The notes under the pieces are model-generated. The model made no database searches, was not told the origin of the DNA, and was given only the letters and a program-made list of their open reading frames with translations. Position numbers and translations under genes: made by a program. From Bradyrhizobium diazoefficiens (GTDB lineage: Bacteria; Pseudomonadota; Alphaproteobacteria; Rhizobiales; Xanthobacteraceae), in the NCBI RefSeq assembly GCF_016616425.1, contig NZ_CP067101.1:2418001-2482000 (forward strand): 64,000 nt of DNA, in the 5' to 3' direction. Position 1 is the first letter of the stretch. Each line of letters starts with the position of its first letter. This document shows, one piece after another, positions 1 to 9,490 of this stretch.

Positions 1-234
1 CCGAGAGCCTTCCGCGGCATCACGCTCGCATGGAACTGTCGCGCGCGTGAGGAGGTCGATGCGGTGATGGCTTTCGCGCTCGGCAAGGGGGCGAAGCTGG
101 TGAAGGCCGCGCACGAGACCGATTACGGCGGCTATTCCGGTTATTTCGCCGATCCCGACGGTCATCCCTGGGAAGTCGTGGTCGCGCCCGGCATCGAGGT
201 CGGTGAGGACCGGCGGGTGCATCTGGCGGAGTAG
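1..234 (+). CDS. VOC (glyoxalase/bleomycin-resistance) family protein, C-terminal part
   Basis: The reading frame is open from the first base and ends at TAG 232-234, giving 77 C-terminal residues. The end FADPDGHPWEVV is the characteristic last beta-strand motif of vicinal-oxygen-chelate (glyoxalase-like) proteins, in which the Glu of WEV is usually a metal ligand. The N-terminal half lies outside the window, so the substrate cannot be inferred. The fold assignment is firm from the motif, the specific function is unknown. Confidence 0.8.
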   Translation, partial: PRAFRGITLAWNCRAREEVDAVMAFALGKGAKLVKAAHETDYGGYSGYFADPDGHPWEVVVAPGIEVGEDRRVHLAE

Positions 235-312
235 GGCGGCCGGCCTGAATAACGGGAATTGTCCGGGGTTCCCGGTTGCGCAAGCGGGGCTGTTTTGCGC
301 ACCATCCCGGCC

Positions 313-1173
313 ATGATTCGGGACAAGTCCGCCAAGACACCGGCTAAAGACGCGCCAAGGAAGGACGCTGCGAAGAAGGCAGCGCCTGCCAAGGCAGGCA
401 AAGCTGCCGAGGCAAGGGCTTCGACGGGCAAGGGCGATGGCAAGAAGGGCATCATTGCGATTGCTCCACCCAGCTTCCGTCGCGAGCGCGCGCTGATCAA
501 GCGCGGCGTCTGGCCGATTGCCGGCTGCGACGAGGCCGGCCGCGGGCCGCTGGCCGGCCCCGTGGTGGCAGCGGCCGTGATTCTCGACCCCGACCGCATC
601 CCGCGCGGCATCGACGATTCCAAGCGCCTGACAGCGGAGGAGCGCGAAAGGCTGTTCGACAAGATCTGTGCGACCGCGCAGGTCTCGGTTGCCGTCGCTT
701 CGACCTCGCGAATCGATCGCGACAACATCTTGCGTGCCTCGTTGTGGGCGCTGAAGCGCGCCGTGGTGGCGCTGCCGGAGACGCCCAGGCATGTCTTCGT
801 CGACGGCCGCGACCGGCTCGACACGGAATGCGACTGTGAGGCCGTGATCGGCGGCGACGGCATTGTGCTGTCGATTGCCGCGGCCTCCATCATCGCCAAG
901 GTGACGCGCGACCGCCTGATGTGCGCACTGGCGCAGGACTGCCCCGGCTATGGCTTCGAGCAGCACAAGGGCTACGCCGTCCCCGAGCATCTCGACGCGC
1001 TCGATCGCCTCGGCCCCACCGTTCACCACCGCAGCTTCTTCGCTCCGGTCGCGGCCGCCCGCGCCAAGCACATGCCCTGGACCGTCGAGCCGGTGCAGGA
1101 CCTGTTCTCCGTCACCGAGGTCGAGATGCAGGTGGCAGCCGAAATCGACATCGACGCTTCCACAGGGCTCTAG
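313..1173 (+). CDS. rnhB: Ribonuclease HII
   Basis: 286 aa from ATG 313; a TTG at 259 would add 18 unlikely residues. RNase HII cuts RNA in RNA-DNA hybrids and starts removal of single ribonucleotides from DNA. The four catalytic carboxylates are visible: D73 and E74 in [13 protein letters not shown]164 in FVDGRD and D182 in [28 protein letters not shown] and HHRSFF are further family signatures. The catalytic domain starts near residue 60. The first 46 residues are a Lys/Ala-rich basic tail ([18 protein letters not shown]), so the protein is longer than the roughly 200-aa E. coli enzyme. Confidence 0.95.
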   Translation: MIRDKSAKTPAKDAPRKDAAKKAAPAKAGKAAEARASTGKGDGKKGIIAIAPPSFRRERALIKRGVWPIAGCDEAGRGPLAGPVVAAAVILDPDRIPRGIDDSKRLTAEERERLFDKICATAQVSVAVASTSRIDRDNILRASLWALKRAVVALPETPRHVFVDGRDRLDTECDCEAVIGGDGIVLSIAAASIIAKVTRDRLMCALAQDCPGYGFEQHKGYAVPEHLDALDRLGPTVHHRSFFAPVAAARAKHMPWTVEPVQDLFSVTEVEMQVAAEIDIDASTGL

Positions 1174-1346
1174 CTGATCCTGTTTTCGCGGGCCCTTCGC
1201 CTCTCCCTGCGTGCGACGAGAGGGAAACGAGACATTCCCGCAAAGAGGCGCAGACCGAAGTTGCCACGACGCGCAGTGCCCATTATCAAAACAGATGTGA
1301 GCGAATAGGGCCGGCTGACGGGTTGGCTGCATCTTTCGGGCGTTGC

Positions 1347-2855
1347 ATGCGGTTTACCTCTCTGGTCATCGAGCTCATTCGCGCCCGGCCGCGGCTGATC
1401 GTCTGGATCGCCGTGTTGCTGCAGGCCGCGATGTGGCTGTTCGTGGCGCTGGTGTTCTACCGCAGCCCGCCCGGCAGCCTCGCGACGCTGCTGGCCTTCG
1501 GACGCGAATACCAGGTCGGCACCGACCTCGGTCCGCCCTTGCCGGTTTGGCTCGCCGACATCGCCTATCGCGCCGCCGGCGGCCACATGCTCGGCGTCTA
1601 TGTGCTCGCCGAGTTCTGCGAGATCGCGACTTTCATCGCGCTCTATCATCTCTCCCGTGCGGTGGTCGGCTCGCAGCAGGCGGTGCTCGCCGTGCTGCTG
1701 ACCATGACGGTGCTGGCGTTCTCCTCCTCAGCGCTCGACTTCGGTCCCCTCGTCCTGGCCCGGCCACTCTGGGCGCTGCTGCTGCTGCACTCCTGGCAGA
1801 TCATCGGTCAGCGCCGCGGCAATGCCTGGTTCGCCTGGTCGATCGAGGCCGGTCTCTTGCTGCTGACGACGCCCGCGGCGATCTTCCTGCTCCTGCTGTT
1901 CGTCGTCTTCGCGGTCTCGACTGCCGGCGGCCGCCGGACGCTGCGTGCGCTCGATCCGCTGTTCGCGCTGATCGTCGTCGCGGTGCTGGCGCTACCCTAT
2001 GCGGTCTGGCTGATGCGGGCCGAGACGCTCGTGATGCCGGCCTTGCCGCAAGTCGCAGAGCTGAATACCCGCGCCCTGCACGCGGCCTGGTTGCTCGGCG
2101 GGCTCGTGCTTGAGGCTGCCGCGATCCCGGCGCTGACCTTCCTCAACACCGGCCTGTTTGCCGCCAAGAGCGAGGAGCCGCCGATCATCTCTCGTCCGCC
2201 GGTCGAGCCGCTCGCGCGCAGCTTCGTCTATTTCTTCGCGCTGGCGCCTGCGCTGGGCGCTGTGTTGATCTCCGGCCTGCTCGGATTCGAATCCGTCGTC
2301 GGCGGCGCCGGCGTCGTGCTGGTCATGTCCGGGCTTGCCGTGGTGGTCGCGGCCGGGGATCTGATTGCGATGCGCCGCGCGCGGATGCTGCGCATGGTGT
2401 GGGCCGCGGCCGTCGTGGCGCCAGCCATGGGTGTCGTGCTCGCCGTCCTGCTCCTGCCCTGGATCGGCACCGGCGAGGTCGCGACCTCGATGCCCGCGCG
2501 TGCGATCTCGGATTTCTTCGACGAGAGCTTTGCCCGCCGCACCAACCATCGCCTGCGCGCGGTTGCCGGCGAGACCCAGCTTGCGAGCCTGATCGCGCTG
2601 CATTCCGGCCGGCCGCATCTCTTCATCGACTCCGATCCTGCACGCACGCCGTGGATGAATCAGGCCAAGTTCAGCGAGACCGGCGGCGTCGTGGTCTGGC
2701 GCGCCTCCGATACCGCCGGCACGCCGCCGCCGGACATTCTCAAACGCTTCCCCGGCATCGTGCCGGAAGTGCCGCGCGCCTTCGAATGGCTTGTGACCGG
2801 TCGCCAGCAGCTGTTGCGCATCGGCTGGGCCATCGTGCGGCCGAAGGGGACGTAG
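1347..2855 (+). CDS. Polytopic membrane protein, possibly GT-C (family 39-like) glycosyltransferase
   Basis: 502 aa from ATG 1347, with roughly ten hydrophobic helices from residue 15 to about 400, then a soluble C-terminal domain of about 100 residues (FLRRELC region omitted from membrane; it ends near GRQQLLRIGWAIVRP). The loop after the first helix contains YQVGTDLGPPLPVWLADIAY, which resembles the first periplasmic loop of PMT/ArnT-type family 39 glycosyltransferases. That similarity is recalled by eye and not proven. The gene lies 173 bp after rnhB on the same strand, and that gap shows nothing recognisable. The substrate is unknown. Confidence 0.65.
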   Translation: MRFTSLVIELIRARPRLIVWIAVLLQAAMWLFVALVFYRSPPGSLATLLAFGREYQVGTDLGPPLPVWLADIAYRAAGGHMLGVYVLAEFCEIATFIALYHLSRAVVGSQQAVLAVLLTMTVLAFSSSALDFGPLVLARPLWALLLLHSWQIIGQRRGNAWFAWSIEAGLLLLTTPAAIFLLLLFVVFAVSTAGGRRTLRALDPLFALIVVAVLALPYAVWLMRAETLVMPALPQVAELNTRALHAAWLLGGLVLEAAAIPALTFLNTGLFAAKSEEPPIISRPPVEPLARSFVYFFALAPALGAVLISGLLGFESVVGGAGVVLVMSGLAVVVAAGDLIAMRRARMLRMVWAAAVVAPAMGVVLAVLLLPWIGTGEVATSMPARAISDFFDESFARRTNHRLRAVAGETQLASLIALHSGRPHLFIDSDPARTPWMNQAKFSETGGVVVWRASDTAGTPPPDILKRFPGIVPEVPRAFEWLVTGRQQLLRIGWAIVRPKGT

Positions 2856-2861
2856 ATCAGT

Positions 2862-2963
2862 GTCATTGCGGGGCGCGGCGACGCCGCGAGGCCGGAATCC
2901 ATTCATCCACTAACTCTGCCGCTCGATGGATTCCGGGCTCTCGCTTCGCGAGCCCCGGAATGA
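2862..2963. repeat. Intergenic palindromic repeat (REP-like)
   Basis: The element begins GTCATTGCGGGGC and ends GCCCCGGAATGAC, and inside it GGAATCCAT (2894-2902) pairs perfectly with ATGGATTCC (2936-2944). It lies between convergent genes. The same layout of short GC-rich hairpins bracketed by inverted ends recurs in other gaps of this window. Confidence 0.7.
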
Positions 2964-2977
2964 CGGCGTGGGTGTGG

Positions 2978-3793
2978 TTACACCGCCCCTTCCGCCAGCA
3001 CCTTCGCGACCGCCCGCAGATCCTGCCACGCCAGCCGCTTGTATGATGGTGAGCGGAGCAGGTACGCCGGATGGAACGTCGGCAGCGCGCGGATGATGCG
3101 CGCACCCGTGTCGTAGTCGAACCAGCGCCCGCGGGTGCGCATGATGCCCTCGCGCGTTCCCAGCAGCGTCTGCGTCGAGGGGTTGCCGAGCGTCACCAGC
3201 ACATCGGGGTTCACCAGCTCGATCTGGCGTTGGATGAAGGGCAGGCATACTTGCGTCTCCTGCGGTGTCGGCGTGCGGTTGCCGGGCGGCCGCCAGGGGA
3301 TTACGTTGGCGATGTAGGCGGTGCTGCGGTTGAGGCCTATGGCCCCTATCATCAGATCGAGCAGCTTGCCGCTGCGGCCGACGAAGGGCAGGCCCTCGAT
3401 GTCCTCGTCGCGGCCCGGCGCCTCGCCGACGAACATGATGCGCGCCTGCGGATTGCCGTCGGCAAACACCAGCCGCGTCGCGGTGTGCTTCAGGGCGCAG
3501 CCCTCGAAGCCCTGCATCAGCTCGCGAAGCGCCTCCAGCGTCGGCGCGGTGCGCGCCGCCTCGCGCGCGGAGGCGATGGCGATGTCGGGCGGCGGCGCGG
3601 CCTCGCCGCGCATGACGGTGGGCGCGGCGACAGGCCGCGGCGCCTCGACCGCGGGTGCCGCGCGCGGGACCGGAGGCGGCGCATCCAATTGCGCCAGGCG
3701 GTCGATCGGTTCCTCCGCGAGCGCGCAGTCGACACCCGCCTCCAGATAGAAGGCGAGCAGCTCTCGGACGGTGGGGGCGGGTTCGGGGATCAT
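2978..3793 (-). CDS. Uracil-DNA glycosylase, family 4-like, with incomplete Fe-S cysteine set
   Basis: 271 aa. It is expected to excise uracil from DNA and so begin base excision repair. Visible signatures are VFADGNPQARIMFVGEAPG at about 109-127 (motif A), PFVGRSGKLLD, NRTPTPQE and HPAYLLRSPSYKR (motif B). Family 4 enzymes normally bind a [4Fe-4S] cluster through four Cys. Here only C99 and C183 remain; the other two ligand positions are K102 and W167 (in VIPWRPPGNR). The first 90 residues are a Pro/Ala-rich extension absent from the thermophilic prototypes. The exact UDG subfamily is uncertain. Confidence 0.88.
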   Translation of the reverse strand: MIPEPAPTVRELLAFYLEAGVDCALAEEPIDRLAQLDAPPPVPRAAPAVEAPRPVAAPTVMRGEAAPPPDIAIASAREAARTAPTLEALRELMQGFEGCALKHTATRLVFADGNPQARIMFVGEAPGRDEDIEGLPFVGRSGKLLDLMIGAIGLNRSTAYIANVIPWRPPGNRTPTPQETQVCLPFIQRQIELVNPDVLVTLGNPSTQTLLGTREGIMRTRGRWFDYDTGARIIRALPTFHPAYLLRSPSYKRLAWQDLRAVAKVLAEGAV

Positions 3794-3928
3794 GGGAAAG
3801 TCTGACTATTAGTTCAGTTTAGGGCGCCTTGCACCCCGGCGAAACGCATTTCCGAGGTTGTCCTACCCGGAAAAATCGGAAACAAGTGAGCGCAAATGAC
3901 CAGGGACCGTCTCAAGGGCTGAGATCAG

Positions 3929-5590
3929 ATGAGCACCGAAGAACTTCCCCCGCGCGAATCCATGGAATTCGACGTCATCATCGTCGGCGCCGGCCCCTCG
4001 GGCCTGGCGGCCGCGATCCGGCTGAAGCAGCTCAATGCCGATCTGAACGTCGTCGTGGTGGAGAAGGGCTCTGAGGTCGGCGCGCACATTCTCTCCGGCG
4101 CGGTGATCGATCCCGCGGGCCTCGACGAGCTTGTGCCCGACTGGCGCGAGGATGCCGATTGCCCGCTCAAGACCCAGGTGAAGGACGATCGTTTCTTCTG
4201 GTTCACCGAGACGAACGCGATCAAGCTACCGAATTTCATCATGCCGCCGCTGATGAACAACCATCATTGCTATATCGGCTCGCTCGGCAATGTCTGCCGC
4301 TGGCTGGCGCGGAAGGCCGAGGCGCTCGGCGTCGAGATCTATCCGGGCTTTGCCGCCGCCGAGGTGCTCTATGACGAGGAGGGCAAGGTCAAGGGTATCG
4401 CCACCGGCGACATGGGCGTCGGCCGCGACGGCAAGCCGAAGGATTCCTTCACACGCGGCATGGAATTGCTCGGCAAGTACACGCTGTTCGCGGAAGGCGC
4501 GCGCGGCAGCCTGTCCAAGCAACTCATCGCGAAATACGCGCTCGACACCAAGAGCGAACCGCCGAAATTCGGCATCGGCCTCAAGGAAGTCTGGCAGATC
4601 GATCCGGCCAAGCATCAGAAGGGTCTGGTCCAGCATGCGGTCGGCTGGCCGCTGAAGAACGATACCGGCGGTGGCCTGTTCTTCTACCATTACGACGAGA
4701 ACCTGGTGTCGATCGGCTTCGTCGTCCACCTCAACTACAACGATCCCTATCTGTCGCCATTCGACGAATTCCAGCGCGTCAAGAACCATCCCGCGGTGCG
4801 TAGCACGCTCGAAGGCGGCAAGCGGCTGGCCTATGGCGCCCGCGCCATCACCGAAGGCGGCTATCAGTCGGTGCCGCGGCTGAGCTTCCCCGGCGGCGCG
4901 CTCATCGGCTGCGCCGCCGGTTTCGTCAACGTGCCGCGCATCAAAGGCGTGCACAATGCGATGGGCAGCGGAATGCTGGCCGCCGAGCACGTGAATGCCG
5001 CACTCGCCGCGGGCCGCGCCAATGACGAACTCGTCGAATACGAGAACGCATGGCGCGGCTCCGCCGTCGGCAAGGACCTCTACCCTGTCCGCAACGCCAA
5101 GCCGTTGCTGTCGAAGTTCGGCACCTTCATCGGCGCCGGGCTCGGGATCTTCGACATGTGGTGCAACACCCTGTTCGGCGCCTCGCTGTTCGGCACCCAG
5201 TCTCATGCCAAGCCCGATCGCGCCACGCTCGACGCGGCGAAGAGCCATGCGCCCAAGAACTACCCGAAGCCGGACGGCAAGATCTCGTTCGACAAGCTGT
5301 CCTCGGTATTCTTGTCCAACACCAATCACGAGGAGGATCAGCCGGTCCATCTCAAAGTCACGGACATGAACCTGCAGAAGACCTCCGAGCACGACGTCTT
5401 CGCCGGTCCTTCGAATCGCTATTGCCCCGCCGGCGTCTATGAATGGGTCGAGGAGGGATCAGGTCCGCGGTTCCAGATCAACGCCCAGAACTGCGTCCAC
5501 TGCAAGACCTGCGACGTGAAGGATCCCAACGGTAACATCACCTGGGTTCCCCCGGAGGGCGGCGGCGGTCCGAACTACGAGGCGATGTAA
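3929..5590 (+). CDS. Electron transfer flavoprotein-ubiquinone oxidoreductase
   Basis: 553 aa. This membrane-surface flavoenzyme passes electrons from reduced ETF (fatty-acid and amino-acid oxidation) to ubiquinone. Residues 10-40 hold the FAD-binding Rossmann motif DVIIVGAGPSGLAAA. The C-terminus carries the four Cys ligands of the [4Fe-4S] cluster, in RYCPAGVYEW and NCVHCKTCDVKDP, followed by the typical ending GGGGPNYE. Length and end match mitochondrial and alphaproteobacterial ETF-QO. ATG 3929 is chosen because MSTEELPPRESMEFDV places the nucleotide fold correctly. It is transcribed away from the divergent glycosylase gene. Confidence 0.96.
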   Translation: MSTEELPPRESMEFDVIIVGAGPSGLAAAIRLKQLNADLNVVVVEKGSEVGAHILSGAVIDPAGLDELVPDWREDADCPLKTQVKDDRFFWFTETNAIKLPNFIMPPLMNNHHCYIGSLGNVCRWLARKAEALGVEIYPGFAAAEVLYDEEGKVKGIATGDMGVGRDGKPKDSFTRGMELLGKYTLFAEGARGSLSKQLIAKYALDTKSEPPKFGIGLKEVWQIDPAKHQKGLVQHAVGWPLKNDTGGGLFFYHYDENLVSIGFVVHLNYNDPYLSPFDEFQRVKNHPAVRSTLEGGKRLAYGARAITEGGYQSVPRLSFPGGALIGCAAGFVNVPRIKGVHNAMGSGMLAAEHVNAALAAGRANDELVEYENAWRGSAVGKDLYPVRNAKPLLSKFGTFIGAGLGIFDMWCNTLFGASLFGTQSHAKPDRATLDAAKSHAPKNYPKPDGKISFDKLSSVFLSNTNHEEDQPVHLKVTDMNLQKTSEHDVFAGPSNRYCPAGVYEWVEEGSGPRFQINAQNCVHCKTCDVKDPNGNITWVPPEGGGGPNYEAM

Positions 5591-5896
5591 GGGCGGCCCT
5601 GGCCAGAGAACCTGATCACGAGATGATCTGGCGCACGTTCGCGTGAGGATGTGGCCGCCGCCACTCGTCGCGGCCACGATAAGGCCATAGTAGCGGCGTC
5701 TTGGGGCGGTCTTGACCGGTCACTTGGTCGATTTCGGGCGTGCGGAGGGGATCGTCCGGTCCGAATCCTTGCGGCGAAGCGCCAAAAGCGGCATGGTCGG
5801 CCCGACGGTTCCGGGTCCGAATGCCACCGGCCGCGTTCGCATGCGATACGGCCCTCTGCTGCAAACCCAGGCACTACCAACTCAAGGCGAGCCCTG
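5591..5896 (+). other. 306-bp gap with no recognised feature
   Basis: The stretch between the ETF-QO gene and the TPR gene has no convincing ORF, RNA gene or strong hairpin. The TPR reading frame stays open back to 5651, but that sequence is Arg-rich, shows no conserved pattern, and would put a long charged stretch in front of the signal peptide. The TPR promoter probably lies here; I cannot point to a -35/-10 pair. Confidence 0.5.
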
Positions 5897-7693
5897 ATGT
5901 TTTCAAATCGTTTCAACCGCTGGACTGTTGCCGCCATCGCCCTCATGGGCACAGCGATCGTGACCATGCCCGGCGCGGTCCTGGCGCAGACGCCGGATCA
6001 TCCGGAGAACACGGCGCCGCAGTTTCCGACCCGAAACGACCTGAAGTCGCTCACGACCGCCGGCAGCTATCTCGCCGCCCGCCACGCCAGCGTCGAGCGT
6101 GATGCCGCCTCCGCCGCCGCGTTCTACCGCTCGGCGCTGCGCACCGATCCCAAGAACAACGAGCTGCTCGACCGTGCCTTCATCTCGTCGGTTGCCGAAG
6201 GCGACATCGCCGAGGCGGTCAAGCTCGCCGAGCGCATCCTCACCATCGACAAGACCAACCGCGTCGCGCGTCTCGTCGTCGGCGTGCACGATCTCAAGGT
6301 GAAGAAGTACGCTGCCGCGCAGACCAACATCAACCAGTCGATCCGCGGTCCGATCACTGATCTCGTTGCCACGCTGCTGTCGGGCTGGGCCGCCTATGGT
6401 GCCGGCGATGCCAGGGGCGGTGTCGCAGCCATCGACAAGCTGGCAGGTCCGGAATGGTATCCGTTGTTCAAGGACCTTCACGCCGGCATGATCCTCGAGC
6501 TCGCCGGCAAGGAGAAGGACGCGGGCACCCGCTTCGAGCGCGCCTACAAGCTCGACGATTCCATGCTGCGCGTGACCGAGGCCTATGCGCGCTGGCTGTC
6601 GCGCAACAAGGATCCCGCCGCCGCGACCGCCGTCTATCAGGCCTTCGACAAGAAGCTCGCGCGCCATCCGCTGATCCAGGAAGGCCTGCGCGAGACCAAG
6701 GCCGGCAAGAAGATGCCGCCGCTCGTCGATTCCGCGCAAGCTGGCGCCGCCGAAGCGCTCTACGGCATCGGCGCCACGCTGACCCGCCGCGGCGGCGAGG
6801 ATCTGGCGCTGGTCTATCTCCAGCTCTCGCTCTACCTCCAGCCGAGCCATCCGCTGGCGCTGCTCTCGCTCGCCGATCTCTACGAATCGGTGAAGCGGCC
6901 GCAGATGGCGATCAAGGTCTACGAGCGCGTGCCGTCGAGCTCGCCGCTCAAGCGCAACGCGCAGATCCAGCTCGCCATCGATCTGGATTCCGCCGACCGC
7001 ACCGACGAGGCCATCAAGATCCTCAAGGGCGTCACTGCGGATGATTCCAAGGATCTCGAAGCCATCATGGCGCTCGGCAATATCGAACGCGGCCGCAAGA
7101 AGTTCGGCGACTGCGGCGCGACCTATTCGCAAGGCATCGACGTGCTGCCGCCCGGCAACGACAAGGCCAACAGCGTCTGGTACTATTATCGCGGCATCTG
7201 CGAGGAGCGCTCCAAGCAGTGGGCCAAGGCCGAGGCCGACATGAAGAAGGCGCTCGAGCTCCAGCCCGACCAGCCGCACGTCCTCAACTATCTCGGCTAT
7301 TCCTGGATCGACCAGGGCGTGAACCTCGACGAGGGCATGAAGATGATCAAGCGCGCCGTCGAGCAGCGTCCGGACGACGGCTACATCGTCGATTCCCTCG
7401 GCTGGGCCTATTACCGCATCGGCAATTACCAGGAAGCGGTGAAGAATCTCGAGCGCGCGATCGACCTCAAGCCCGAGGATCCCACCATCAACGATCACCT
7501 CGGCGATGCCTATTGGCGCGTCGGTCGCACCCTGGAAGCCAAATTCCAGTGGTCGCACGCGCGCGATCTGAAGCCCGAGCCGGAAGAGCTGCCGAAGATC
7601 GAGGCCAAGATCGCCAATGGGCTGACCGACGACAATTCGAACTCTTCGGCCGCGCAGGCGGAAAAAAAGAAGGACGACGACAGGGGCGGCTGA
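5897..7693 (+). CDS. Secreted tetratricopeptide-repeat protein
   Basis: 598 aa. ATG 5897 gives a clean signal peptide: basic MFSNRFNRW, a hydrophobic core, then AVLAQ as the cleavage site near residue 31. The rest is helical TPR repeats, clearest from about 290 to 560, for example VLNYLGYSWIDQG, VDSLGWAYYRIGNYQEAVK and NDHLGDAYWRVGR. The C-terminus is charged (AEKKKDDD). A periplasmic scaffold role is inferred; similar proteins are known across Rhizobiales without a defined function. ispE follows 25 bp downstream and may be co-transcribed. Confidence 0.85.
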   Translation: MFSNRFNRWTVAAIALMGTAIVTMPGAVLAQTPDHPENTAPQFPTRNDLKSLTTAGSYLAARHASVERDAASAAAFYRSALRTDPKNNELLDRAFISSVAEGDIAEAVKLAERILTIDKTNRVARLVVGVHDLKVKKYAAAQTNINQSIRGPITDLVATLLSGWAAYGAGDARGGVAAIDKLAGPEWYPLFKDLHAGMILELAGKEKDAGTRFERAYKLDDSMLRVTEAYARWLSRNKDPAAATAVYQAFDKKLARHPLIQEGLRETKAGKKMPPLVDSAQAGAAEALYGIGATLTRRGGEDLALVYLQLSLYLQPSHPLALLSLADLYESVKRPQMAIKVYERVPSSSPLKRNAQIQLAIDLDSADRTDEAIKILKGVTADDSKDLEAIMALGNIERGRKKFGDCGATYSQGIDVLPPGNDKANSVWYYYRGICEERSKQWAKAEADMKKALELQPDQPHVLNYLGYSWIDQGVNLDEGMKMIKRAVEQRPDDGYIVDSLGWAYYRIGNYQEAVKNLERAIDLKPEDPTINDHLGDAYWRVGRTLEAKFQWSHARDLKPEPEELPKIEAKIANGLTDDNSNSSAAQAEKKKDDDRGG

Positions 7694-7718
7694 GGCTTTT
7701 GTTGGGGGTTGATCGCCG

Positions 7719-8603
7719 ATGCCGGCATTGATTGAAGAAGGACGCGCGAAGGTCAATCTCAGCCTTCGCGTCGTGGGCCGTCGTGCCGATGGCTATCATG
7801 AGCTCGAAAGCGTGGTCGCATTCGCCGACTGCGCCGACCGGCTCACGCTGGAGCCGGGCGGCGAGCTGAAGCTCACCACCACCGGGCCGCTGGCCGCGGC
7901 CTGCGGCGATACGTCCGACAATCTCGTGTTGAAGGCGGCCAAGCTGTTGGCCGAGGCCGTGCCGGGCCTGAAGCTGGGCGCGTTCGCGCTCGACAAGGTG
8001 CTGCCGGTTGCCGCCGGCATCGGCGGCGGCTCGGCGGACGCTGCAGCGGCGTTGCGGCTCTTGGCGCGTCTCAACGATCTGCCGCTCGATGATCCCCGCC
8101 TGCAGAAGGTCGCGCTCGAGACCGGCGCCGACGTGCCGGTGTGCCTCCTCTCGCGTGCCTGCGACATGACCGGCGTCGGCGAGCAACTGCTTCCGTTGAA
8201 GCTGCCGAGCATGCCCTGCGTGATGGTTAATCCGCGCGTGCCTGTTGCTACCAAGGACGTGTTTAGAGAATTGGGTCTGCGCAACGGTGAGCTCCTGGTC
8301 GGCGCCACCTCGGTCCTCGAAGCGCCGGCCTGGCCGCAAGAGGGCGGGTCGATTGCCGATTGGGTCGACGTTCTCGAAACCGTCGCCAACGATCTCGAAG
8401 CGCCTGCGCTGCGCATCGAACCGGTCATCGGCGAGGTACTAGCAGCCTTGCGCGACTCCGCCGGCGTCAAGCTCGCCCGCATGTCCGGCTCGGGCGCGAC
8501 GTGCTTTGCGATCTACGGTACCTCGGCCGAGGCGCAGGCCGCCGCCGAGAGGGTCCGCAGGGATCATCCCGGCTGGTGGGTGCATGCGGGGACGTTGAGC
8601 TAA
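7719..8603 (+). CDS. ispE: 4-diphosphocytidyl-2-C-methyl-D-erythritol kinase
   Basis: 294 aa GHMP kinase that phosphorylates CDP-methylerythritol in the non-mevalonate isoprenoid pathway. N-terminal EEGRAKVNLSLRVVGRRADGYH holds the substrate-binding Lys and the GYHEL motif; VAAGIGGGSADAAAAL near 95-110 is the GHMP ATP-binding loop; KLARMSGSGATCFAIY is the C-terminal motif 3. The stop overlaps the convergent hydrolase stop by 3 bp. The isoprenoid product feeds prenyl chain synthesis, for which a synthase is encoded at 12261-13268. Confidence 0.96.
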   Translation: MPALIEEGRAKVNLSLRVVGRRADGYHELESVVAFADCADRLTLEPGGELKLTTTGPLAAACGDTSDNLVLKAAKLLAEAVPGLKLGAFALDKVLPVAAGIGGGSADAAAALRLLARLNDLPLDDPRLQKVALETGADVPVCLLSRACDMTGVGEQLLPLKLPSMPCVMVNPRVPVATKDVFRELGLRNGELLVGATSVLEAPAWPQEGGSIADWVDVLETVANDLEAPALRIEPVIGEVLAALRDSAGVKLARMSGSGATCFAIYGTSAEAQAAAERVRRDHPGWWVHAGTLS

Positions 8604-9490
8604 CTGCCGCTTTCCTCAGTCAGCCCGAGAAACCGCCGGATTTCGCCCAACACCTCTTGCGGCTTGTCGTGCTGCAGCCAGTGTCCGGCGCCGGCGATGG
8701 TCTCGATCCGCGCCTCTCGGAAATAGCGCTCCAGGCCTGCAGCTCCGGCACCGGCGAGGAAGCTTTCGCCGGCGTTCAATAGCAATGTTGGGCAGGTTAT
8801 GCGGGCCCACAGCGCGACGTGATCGTCCGGCCAGAGCCGGTGCGGCGCACTGGCGCGCTGATAGGGATCGAACTTCCAGCTATAGCTGCCGTCCGCGTTC
8901 TGTCGCGTGCCGTGCGTGGCGAGGTGCAGCGCGAGGTCGCGGGACAGACGTTTGTTGTGAAGCACCATCTGCGCCGCTGCATCATCGATGGTCGCATAGC
9001 GGCGTGGCATGCGGTCGTGCAGCCTGTCGAGCTGGCTGACCCATTTGCTGATGCGCTCATGTGCCGGCGGCTTCGGCGTATCCGGCAGCATGGTCACGCC
9101 GTCGAGCACGACCAGCTTCGAGACCTGTTCGGGAAATGACCCTGAATAGATCAGGCTTACCATGCCGCCCATCGAATGGCCGATGAGAGCAACCTGAGGC
9201 GCTGCGATGACTCGGATGAGCTGGGCGAGGTCGTAGACATATTCGGTCAGCGCGTAGCTGCCGCCTTGGGTCCAGTCGGAATCGCCGTGGCCACGCAGGT
9301 CCGGTGCGACCACGTGAAAATGCGGTTGCAGCGAGCGGGCGATGACGTCCCAGCTTCGGCAGTGATCGCGGCCGCCATGGACCAGGATGAGAGGCGGCGC
9401 GCTCTCATTGCCCCAATCGGCGTAATGCAGCCGCAGGCCGTGAGATTCGTAGGTGCGGCTTTGCGGGGCGAGCATCGTAGAATTATCCAT
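8600..9490 (-). CDS. Alpha/beta-fold hydrolase
   Basis: 296 aa from ATG 9490, which overlaps the stop of the LysE gene by 8 bp (an upstream in-frame ATG at 9544 lies deep inside that gene). Catalytic elements are visible: the oxyanion region LILVHGGRDH, the nucleophile elbow IGHSMGG, a late acid near LLNAGESFL, and the His of GAGHWLQHDKP. It is the last gene of the HxlR-FabF-LysE cluster. The substrate (ester, epoxide or lactone) cannot be read from the sequence. Confidence 0.88.
   Translation of the reverse strand: MDNSTMLAPQSRTYESHGLRLHYADWGNESAPPLILVHGGRDHCRSWDVIARSLQPHFHVVAPDLRGHGDSDWTQGGSYALTEYVYDLAQLIRVIAAPQVALIGHSMGGMVSLIYSGSFPEQVSKLVVLDGVTMLPDTPKPPAHERISKWVSQLDRLHDRMPRRYATIDDAAAQMVLHNKRLSRDLALHLATHGTRQNADGSYSWKFDPYQRASAPHRLWPDDHVALWARITCPTLLLNAGESFLAGAGAAGLERYFREARIETIAGAGHWLQHDKPQEVLGEIRRFLGLTEESGS

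Noticed and set aside
5651..5896. N-terminal extension of the TPR protein
   Set aside because: Arg-rich, unconserved-looking, and it would bury the signal peptide that starts at ATG 5897.
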